From positions 29,174,593-29,238,592 of the forward strand of contig OZ021731.1 of assembly GCA_963978545.1 (NCBI GenBank): a DNA stretch of 64,000 nucleotides, given 5' to 3'. The stretch is from Linyphia triangularis. Its lineage: Eukaryota; Arthropoda; Arachnida; Araneae; Linyphiidae. A program made the position numbers and the translations under genes. Within the stretch, counting starts at the first letter, position 1. The number at the start of each line of letters is the position of its first letter. The notes below the pieces were generated by a model. That model did not search any database. It was not told the origin of the DNA and was given only the letters and a program-made list of their open reading frames with translations. This document shows positions 56,370 to 64,000 of this stretch, one piece after another.

Positions 56370-57583
56370 CAGGGGTCGCAGACATCCTATATGTCCTATA
56401 AATCCTATATATTTTTTAAATCGTCAAAAACGTCCTATATTGTCCTATATTTTACAATTGTCCTATATATCCTATATTTCTATATTGATTCGATCTATAT
56501 TTTCTTCAAATTCGTAATAACGGCGCCGTTTGTTGCCATTTTTTATACTTCGGATTCTTTGGCGCGATCGAAAGTGATGTTTGTAACGGTGGCGTTTTAT
56601 CTCTTGTGACTTCACGTGCTGCAATAACCTACAACTCAACCCTACTGGACTGGTGGACGCAGGAGTTGTAAAATGTAAACATGTGAACTTTTCCATTGCA
56701 TGCGGTCTTGAATTTCAGATTTGTTTTCTCTTCCAACGTAGTAAATTAATTGGTTATAATACAGAGAGAGATGCAGCAACAAAACTCTGCCTTGAGAAAA
56801 ACGGATAAAAACAAATTGTGATTAACTTGCAGGACTTCTAAAGAACATTTTGAGTGCTCAGTCAATAATTGATGAAGGAAACAAAAGGGTTAAGATTTAC
56901 TGTAGCGATTTTTTTATTCCAATACCGATACGGATTCTGCACCATGTATTGTTTACATCAAACCGCGGCATAGGCAGTTCTCTTGTTCTTAAAAAAAAAT
57001 GGCAGGACTTCCATTTTTTGGCGAAAATCAACTTGGCGCAGAATCCGTACCGGATTAGGAATATTAGCCACAATTTTTTCATAAAAGTCGCCAAAATTGA
57101 AAATGACGTCAATACGCTGTGTTGTCAAATTCAAACGGTCACTGGGGTTTCCGGAAAACCAAGTCCCCTGTTTGCCACATTCGGCGCTAAATCTCCCACT
57201 TTTCGCCGCCAATCCTACCGACACTGAATAGTAAATCTGAACCAACAAAAGACTGCAAACAGGGATAAAAAGAAAATACTTAAAGAAATTGGAGTAGTTC
57301 AAGCAGTTATTGATGCTGGAAGCAAAAGACTCAAGATTGCAAATAATGTAATTAATAAAACTTGATTTAGGGATGGAATATTGAGACAATAACGGATGAC
57401 ATATTCAGGATCAGGCGACTTCTTTTTTTTTTAAGGTGTGTTTTCTATTCTCTTAAATACAATATAACGAGTTAATTTTAATGTTCAGTAGAAACTGAGT
57501 GCAGTTATTTAAATGTTTTAAATTGTAATATATTTTTTAAAAAAAAAATCCTATATATTCTTATTTTGTCACTTTGACCCCTG
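56370..57583. mobile_element. hAT-like non-autonomous transposon with TCCTATAT subterminal repeats
   Basis: The ends CAGGGGTCGCAGAC and GTGACTTTGACCCCTG's last eight bases form the inverted core CAGGGGTC. CTTACT flanks both sides (56364-56369 and 57584-57589). The left end is packed with TCCTATAT-type repeats (about eight), with one copy at the right. The interior shows two related phrases (SIIDEGNKRVKI near 56865 and AVIDAGSKRLKI near 57305). An imperfect inverted pair (ATACGGATTCTGC near 56928 and GCAGAATCCGTAC near 57040) suggests a nested foldback. No complete transposase is present. Confidence 0.75.
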
Positions 57584-57589
57584 CTTACT

Positions 57590-58023
57590 GCTAATTCTCC
57601 TTGAATTTCACTAAAAAAAGTTTTGCTGAAACTTGGGTCTTGGCAAAATATTATTGTTGGAAATGTTTGCATGTAATGTTTTAGTAAGCATTGATTGAGG
57701 AAAAAGGGAGTTTTCATCATGAATACCATCAAAGTAACAGTACATTTACAGAAAAATTCCCTCATGATACTTCCAGAAAAATGGTATCACTCAACTTAAC
57801 AGTTTTGTAATACCAATTCTTTTTCTGGATTACTTCTCGTGAATTTATGAGAAATTATTAACCTGATCATTTTTGAAAAATTATAGTATATAGCGTAATC
57901 CCCCTGGCAGTGGTTGATTCCTTTCAAGTAGTTGATCAAATTAAAAAAAAAAATATGAAAAAGAATTTAAATGTGACTTTAGATGTAATATTTTTCTTTG
58001 ATTGTTGGTGATACTATCTTCAG
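57590..58023. other. Intronic, nothing recognised
   Basis: AT-rich intronic DNA without coding or repeat signature. Confidence 0.4.
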
Positions 58024-58123
58024 ATTGGTTTGGGTTGTCTGTCATTGAATGAGCCATTGAGGAATTTTATTGTCCAGGAAATAGCGACTTCAGAGAGTTG
58101 CAATTTATTTGAATTTGTTACTG
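58024..58123 (+). CDS. Exon-like segment of unknown gene in NAT10-like intron 3
   Basis: A good acceptor (ACTATCTTCAG) and a strong donor (CTG then GTAAGTA) enclose 100 bases. They read open as IGLGCLSLNEPLRNFIVQEI and on to FEFVT. At 100 nt it would shift frame if placed between NAT10-like exons 3 and 4, whose ends already fit each other. It is therefore not a constitutive part of that gene. It could be a poison or alternative exon, an exon of a nested gene, or chance. Confidence 0.28.
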
Positions 58124-58559
58124 GTAAGTACGTCAACAAAAGAAGATTATCCACTTGCATTTTACTAGCAATATTTTCAGTATTAAACAAAGCAAATTTA
58201 GTTAAAAAACGTAATGTAAACGTAAAAAATGTACATAAATTTTCCTATTTACAAAATTAACACTGCGAAATATTTACAAATATACAAAAATTCGTAACAA
58301 TACTTTATTTTATGCGCTGTAAATTTCTTTAAATTAAGGTTTAATCATTAGCATTATTATAAATGCTCAGGTTTTTCTGTAATTGTGAATGAGATTCAAA
58401 TTGGTCTCCCTCTATAATGGACAATTCTCCCATTTTTAAAGATGAGTGAAATTAATTTATATTTATGAATTTTTTTCTGATTCAAAATATTCAAAATAAA
58501 GTTCTTTAAAAAAATTAGTTATTTAAATATTAAGAAAAGAAAATGCGCAAATTACGAAC

Positions 58560-58755
58560 CCGGCAAAACGACCATCTATGTCACAACATCCCTCCGTTAA
58601 CTCGAGAGGCAAAGGGACATCATAAGACTCGTTATTCACTATGTTGCCAGCCGATATCAGCTCTCTCGAGTATGGTAAGGTTTCTACTTTGTTGTTGTTT
58701 ACGGAGGTGTTTCGGATGAAGTGACGTTATGGGTCGTTTTCCCGCCAAAATCTGA
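58560..58755. mobile_element. Foldback MITE
   Basis: CGGCAAAACGACC at the left pairs with GGTCGTTTTCCCG at the right. Further inside, CCTCCGTT pairs with ACGGAGG and CTCGAGAGG with CTCTCGAG. The arms span about 70 bp with mismatches. The target duplication is unclear. Confidence 0.55.
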
Positions 58756-59042
58756 GAAGCGAAGTTAAATTGCAAATTAAAAAAAAGAAGAAAAACCGCA
58801 GAGAATTGAAATTTTGTTGTTTATGACCTTTTCAAAATATTTGGAATTGAATTTAAAAAAAAATTAATTTCGGATTTATCCATTTTAATGCCTGTTAAAT
58901 ACTTAAAAGGTGCATTTTCTAAGGCTTTGTGAAAAAGAGTATAGATATGCCTTTTGAAATATAATTGGCATTTTAAGTTATGAGAGGGAATGTGTTTTCA
59001 AACATAGCCAAATGTTGTGTAACAGCTTAATGTGTTTTACAG

Positions 59043-59208
59043 CGAGACAGATCGCGTCCTGGGCCAGACATTTGGCATCCTGGTGGTGCAAGATTTTGAG
59101 GGGGTGACACCAAATATCCTTGCACGAATCACAGAGTGCATTGAAGGAGGAGGGATCATCATTTTTCTTATGAAAGAGCCCTTGCAACAACTTCAGGACA
59201 TCAAAATG
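59043..59208 (+). CDS. NAT10-like: NAT10-like exon 4
   Basis: The exon follows GTTTTACAG and is followed by GTAAGT. Its 166 nt encode ETDRVLGQTFGILVVQDFEG, then VTPNILARITECIEGGGIII and FLMKEPLQQLQDIKM. This is the most conserved part of the N-terminal domain: LG-TFG, LQDFE-LTPN-LART-E---GGG. It ends in phase 0. The match is strong enough to fix gene identity. Confidence 0.93.
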
Positions 59209-60325
59209 GTAAGTATACAACTTACTTGCAGTTCTGTAAACCAGAAGGGTAAGTTTCTATGGGCAATTTGCTGCAGAGCTGCCATTCTTCTTGCTATTTG
59301 TAACTCTTTCAAAAAGTGAATATATCTGCTATAAAGAGCCTTTTGCAAGATAGTGTAGTGTACCTCTTGAAAGACATGCAACACATATGGTTTCTCAGAC
59401 AGATATAGTGATAAAATGCAACATATAAATAATGTTAAAAAATTGTGATAGTATCCTTTTCTTGGGGAACAGTCTTGTGTTTCAAAACAATTTGAATAAG
59501 CGTTCAAAAAAGCTTTTATCTAACAAAATATTAAAATTCTTTAGTTAAGAAACTAGTGTTGATTGCCTGATGATAACTTCATTCTAACCTTGTCAATGTG
59601 GCCTCATGTGCCACTTGAGCGTAAGGAGATTTAAATCAAGTCAACCTTGTCAATGAAAAACAACCAATTGCAATCAAATGTTGAATCAACTCTCTTCAAG
59701 AATAAACATTCTGATAGCTGTCCAAAGTATATGCATGCCAAATTTTGTAAGAATGCATTGATTGATAGAAAAGCCTTTGCGGAACAAAACCACATACCCA
59801 TCACTATGTTTGATTATTAAAGACATACAGCTAATTTTGTTTTGTAGGTTGTATTTTGAATTTTATTGTTAATTTTATTTTACAAGTACAACAGCTTTTA
59901 TAAGAATATTACTCTCACCAACAAACTAGTACTATTTCTACAAAATTCTTTCTAGATTAGAAATAAAACTAGGTAGACTATTGCCATTGGATGTCGTTAC
60001 CAGCATTATGTGAGGAAATAAGGGTGCAAGTCCAAGCCACCTAAGAACATGCTTTTTAAATTTGAAAATGGATTTAATCTCTTATTATCTTAAAGAAAGA
60101 TTTTATTGCTGAGTTGTTTAGTTTTTACCTTCTATGCTAAACCAGCAACACCTGTTGTTGGTTTGTTGAAATAAATTAGTTTTCAATGGGAAAGTCTTTA
60201 AATTAAACTTTGTTTTCGTACACCACTTTGATTGGCTACCTTAAATCACTTTACACGATGGTATTTGTTGTTAGTCTTGATATAGGACTCTGATTATTTC
60301 AATTAATAGGGTGTTTTATTTCCAG
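59209..60325. other. NAT10-like intron 4, nothing recognised
   Basis: A 1117-bp intron without transposon ends or coding frames of note; GT at its start and CAG at its end. Confidence 0.6.
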
Positions 60326-60472
60326 GATGCTCATGACCGTTTTGTGACCGAGTCCCATGCCAGTGTGTCTCCTCTCTTCAACCGTCGTCTCCTCCTCTCC
60401 CTTCCCTCTTGCACCTCCTGCATTGCAACTGACGACAATCTCAACGTCATACTCTTACCAACATGCAAAGAG
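60326..60472 (+). CDS. NAT10-like: NAT10-like exon 5
   Basis: The exon follows TATTTCCAG and is followed by GTAAGC. Its 147 nt encode DAHDRFVTESHASVSPLFN, then RRLLLSLPSC and DDNLNVILLPTC. It matches the family block with the RFN-R--LSL-SC signature and the DD-LN-LP segment after it. It enters and leaves in phase 0. The helicase-like P-loop, acetyltransferase and tRNA-binding domains that follow in the family must lie beyond the right edge. Confidence 0.93.
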
Positions 60473-60605
60473 GTAAGCTGACATGAATGGTCTCCTCTTC
60501 AACCCTAATAGACTTTTACGTTCTGTTTCTTGGGGGATATACTGCCCCAATTGTATTTAACAGTGCGACGATATATCTCATCAGTTGTCAGGTTAAATGA
60601 CTATA

Positions 60606-60842
60606 CTAAACTTCAACTTAACTAGACATCACTTAGACGGTAGATCGCGACAGTGCTCATAGGTATTTAATCCATTTTGGCGGAGTGAAGACATAATTCT
60701 CGCCAAACCTTATAGCCTTTTGTTCTCTACGGGGTTGTGGTTTGGCGAACATTATGCTTGCACGCTGCCAAAATGGATTAAATACCTATGAGCACTGTGA
60801 CGATCTACCGTCTAAGTGATGTCTAGTTAAGTTGAAGTTTAG
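60606..60842. mobile_element. Palindromic MITE with TA flanks
   Basis: Two arms of about 90 bp are nearly perfect inverted copies. The left starts CTAAACTTCAACTTAACTAG and the right ends CTAGTTAAGTTGAAGTTTAG. A ~55-bp loop separates them. TA lies at 60604-60605 and 60843-60844. Long arms and TA target suit a Tc1/mariner-type MITE. It would fold into a strong hairpin in the pre-mRNA. Confidence 0.85.
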
Positions 60843-60908
60843 TATATAAGATTACATATTACATGCTTATTTACAAAAAGTATGTGGTTTTATTACAGTA
60901 TCCTAAAC

Positions 60909-61366
60909 GGTTGGAAATATAGTCTTTATCGACTGTATGTTTGGGATACATTGTCCCAGTTGACTGTACAATTGAGATGTTTTGTCCTAGAAGAATGCAT
61001 TTAGAAAAATTGAATCTTTAAATCATAGTTCACCAAAATATGTGAAATTTACATGAACACTCATTGAAAATCAATTCCACCCCATAGAGATAACCTCATG
61101 CGCGCACGATGAGGTACTTCGCGCATCAGTATGTCATGGTTGGAAAAATAGTCTTTATCGACTGTACGTTTGGGATATATTTTCCCAGTTGACTGTACAA
61201 TTGAGATATTTTGTCCTAGAAGAATGCATTTGGAAAAATTTGAACTTTAAATCATAGTTCACCAAAATATGTGAAATTTGCATGAACACTCATTGAAAAT
61301 CATTTCCACCCCATAGAGATAACCTCATGCGCGCACGATGAGGTACGTCACGCATCAGTATGTCAT
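60909..61366. repeat. 229-bp tandem duplication
   Basis: GGTTGGAAATATAGTCTTTA at 60909 recurs as GGTTGGAAAAATAGTCTTTA at 61138. The two units are about 95 per cent alike and each includes GCGCGCACGATGAGGTAC. A third copy is begun (GGTTAAAT at 61367) but not continued. Confidence 0.88.
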
Positions 61367-61403
61367 GGTTAAATTTTTTAAAATATTCCTCTATTTTATA
61401 AAA

Positions 61404-61850
61404 TTGGAGGTCATCCTAGCCATTTTTTGAATAGTGGCAAGCCCTCCCAGTTCTTTTTCTTTTAAAATCCGTTTTTCTTGCCTTTTTTATAGGAAAATAG
61501 CACCCTTCCTGTTTTTCTAAAAAAAAAAATGCAATTTTTCAAAGGAATATGTAATATGCTGATTTTCCCCACTGAAATCACTTGTCACTCATGCTCATTT
61601 ATGTTCAAACATGCCTTGTACAAACTTGTAACTGACTAAAGTCATTGAATGGTTGCTGATACCACATGCGTCATTTGTAGATGGATTGCTAAGGGTTGTC
61701 CCAAAATTTCCAAGTGGTAGTTAGCACGAATGCCCATTTCGTTCGTTTCTTTATAAAGTGTGCTTCGATGGCTTTTTACCATGCCTTCTTTCTCAAAATA
61801 AAGAAGAAAGGTATTGGAAAATGTAGATTAAAGAGTTAGTTTAAGGTTAA
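61404..61850 (-). mobile_element. Decayed inverted copy of the hAT-like element at 44667-45953
   Basis: The segment GTCATCCTAGCCATTTTT near 61407 corresponds to the reverse complement of the right end of 44667-45953. AATTTCCAAGTG...CGATGG...TTTTTACCATGCCT at 61708-61785 corresponds to the reverse of 45620-45715. GGAAAATAGCACCCTTCCTG also matches the left subterminal block. Ends and duplication are lost. Confidence 0.55.
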
Positions 61851-63276
61851 TAACCAAGTTTATTTTAGTAAGCATTTAAAAAGCATATTTCTGCACCGAT
61901 CCGCAAAATTGCAATCGTGCATCACTGTTATTGTTGTACAAAACTTATTTTTCTTTAGTTTTAAAGAATTTTAGTTTAAAAATACCCCTTAAAATTTAGA
62001 GAATGGGTGAAAATACCCTTTGGAAATACTTAACTGGTAAACACTTATTTAAACTAATAGTACACTTTTAATATGTTAACATTAAACTAATTTTCATAGT
62101 TCAATTTTAATTTTTCAAAAGTCAGGTCAAAATGGTTATGCATAAATGTAAAAATATATTAATTTTAGAAAAAAAATTAGAAATTGTCAAATGGGGATTT
62201 TGTTTTGGTATATCACCAATTTGTGTGGCTGAGTTTGATAATAGAATATTATAAACTATGATTTATATAGTCCAAGCCGTTCTCAGCACTTTCAGCTTTA
62301 GAAAAATGCATTTTAGCAATTTTTAAAATAATTAAATTACTTTTTCTTTGTATATATTAGTGAAAGTTCTTTAATTTGGGTACTCTTATGTTCGATTATG
62401 CAAAAAATCATATGATATTCAGCACTTTACTATTAGATTACTCATATGGTATTAGCAATAACTATTATGTTGAACATAAAATGTAGCATTTAGATGAAAG
62501 GCTGAAACATTTTCTGCCTCTCTTTAAGGTTCAATTTCATGCCTGGGTAAGGCATGTCTCACCACACTAGGCAACTAGGCTTATTCCACATAGAGTTCTA
62601 TACCAACCTTGCAAGGTGACTATGATCTAGATTGATTAAAATGTCTTTGAAGCTTTTACTATCCAAACGTACATTGTTATTTTTTGTTTATTTTATTTTT
62701 TTGAATAATCGAAATACTTGTGTAACTACAATACTTTCTGTTAACTTGTATAAAAAGTAGACTAATTTTTTAATGGTATTTCATGTCTGTAATTACCAAT
62801 TTTTGCTTTTACCTCACATTAACGTAGAGAGGAGCTTATATAAAGGCCCTGTCCTAGTTCAAGTTTCCTGAACGGAACTGCAGATGTTACATACTTGTGA
62901 TATGTCAAATGAAAGGTCTTGTCAACATGAATTTTGACACCAAATTTTTTACACAATTTTCTGTTCATTTTAAGCTGACTTTTACTCTTTCTTTTCTATA
63001 ATCTTTCATTTTTACGCAAGAAAATTATGAGTTCGAAGGGAAAATTGAAAGTAAAAGTATTAGGGACATTGCATTTTTAAAAAATAATGACTTCAGGGCA
63101 AACTCGCATATGACTAATATTTGGCACAATTTGATTTCTTTATTAACGAAGATAAAAAACTGGGTAGTTTTAGCTGTAGAATGGCCTCTTGTCCTTCCTC
63201 TTTTTGTAATTAATGATCTGGAGCGATACAGCTAATTCAGGGTAAATTTCAATGATAGTGCTGTTTCACATGTAGC

Positions 63277-63657
63277 CAGTGTTTAAGCTGAGGTACAAAA
63301 TTTATTTAGCAAAAAAGCTGAAATCACAATTTTCATTTTAACATTTTGCTAAAATATTTATGAGTACCATCACTCAAGATGTTTAATTTAACACAATTAA
63401 AAAAAAAATTAATAAAATCATTATTAACTTTAAATATAAAGCTATTTTATACCAATAACAACTAGAAAAATACTTTTGCCCTTCATCTGACTTGTTCTTT
63501 AAAGTCGATGACTAACCTTAGGATAACAAAAATGGCGATTTTACACATTTTGTAAAAAAAAAAAAATTTTAGAAAAAGATTTAAACGCCACTTTCTGATT
63601 TTAGCAGTTTTAGTTCTTAAACATTTTGTTAAAAAAGCAACCACAGCTTAATCCCTG
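63277..63657 (-). mobile_element. hAT-like MITE with perfect 8-bp TSD
   Basis: 381 bp with inverted ends CAGTGTTTAAGCTGAGG and CCACAGCTTAATCCCTG. CATGTAGC flanks both sides (63269-63276 and 63658-63665). A second, older, oppositely oriented copy is at 19204-19589. It is non-coding and lies in NAT10-like intron 5. Confidence 0.92.
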
Positions 63658-64000
63658 CATGTAGCACTATTTTGATAATTTTATCTCATGTGACAAACTT
63701 CATTGTACAGGATGAATTTAAAGTTGTGAACATCAAATTTTACTTGCCTGTGAAAGTAACAGTTTAAGAATTTAAATTAAAGTAAATTATTACAGAGATT
63801 AGTGGAAATGTTGGCTTTTATTTTTAGCTGACAAACTTTAAGTGTTACAATAAACGTTTGTAGTGACGTCCTTTTTCGTGAATACAAAAGCGTGTTTGCT
63901 TTGCCAAATTTTGTACGACTCTACGAAGCATGATAGTATTGATGTTAGATATGGCTGTTGTGATTTTTGTTTTCATGTCAGTAACTGCTTGTGGGCTACT

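Larger units (their letters stand above)
60473..64000. other. NAT10-like intron 5 (open at right edge)
   Basis: No further exon with family-like sequence is found to the end of the window, so intron 5 is at least 3.5 kb. It carries a palindromic MITE, a 229-bp tandem duplication, a decayed hAT-like copy and a complete MITE (listed separately). The remaining parts (61851-63276 and 63666-64000) are AT-rich and show nothing I recognise. Confidence 0.55.

Overview
The window looks like AT-rich, intron-containing, transposon-packed animal DNA, most likely from an arthropod and possibly a spider or other chelicerate. The organism call is inference. It rests on metazoan-type introns, a C2H2 zinc-finger array, a Polinton/Maverick-type DNA polymerase, Gypsy-type LTR elements, hAT-like and Tc1-like DNA transposons, and tRNA-derived SINEs. 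I see no bacterial operons, rRNA, functional tRNA gene or CRISPR array.

The one host gene I can assemble is on the + strand and runs off the right edge. It is a divergent NAT10/Kre33-like RNA cytidine acetyltransferase. Five exons encoding its N-terminal region have matching splice sites and phases: exon 1 (34279-34386), exon 2 (37819-37910), exon 3 (43963-44079), exon 4 (59043-59208) and exon 5 (60326-60472). Exon 1 also exists as a second copy at 17414-17521. That copy sits inside a 1857-bp direct repeat (15743-17599 and 32608-34464) with no net indel, so the gene appears to have two copies of its promoter, first exon and start of intron 1.

Layout. 1-597: right end of a minus-strand LTR element. 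1580-6819: broken minus-strand Polinton-type polB, split by a 1.8-kb hAT-like element (3261-5044). 7011-7738: small minus-strand ORFs upstream of polB, one resembling a PC4-type ssDNA-binding protein. 7901-12028: Gypsy-type element whose intact 993-codon ORF keeps gag and protease but has a long coiled-coil segment, probably a captured cellular cDNA, where RT, RNase H and integrase should be. 13164-14105: decayed C2H2 zinc-finger array. 15743-34464: the two exon-1 repeats, with hAT-like elements, SINEs and unassigned AT-rich DNA between them. 34387-60325: NAT10-like introns 1-4, carrying a SINE, a miniature terminal-repeat element, a young integrase-only LTR element (38269-43194), a hAT-like element, a nearly complete but inactivated Gypsy element (47070-54232), a dead Tc1 element (54495-56031), another hAT-like element and several foldback elements. 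60473-64000: intron 5 with MITEs and tandem repeats.

The most unusual items are the Gypsy element with an apparent captured coiled-coil gene, the duplicated NAT10-like promoter/first exon, and two miniature LTR-type elements whose terminal repeats contain tRNA-like sequence. One of these resembles tRNA-Trp and recalls, in design only, plant Cassandra elements with their 5S promoter.
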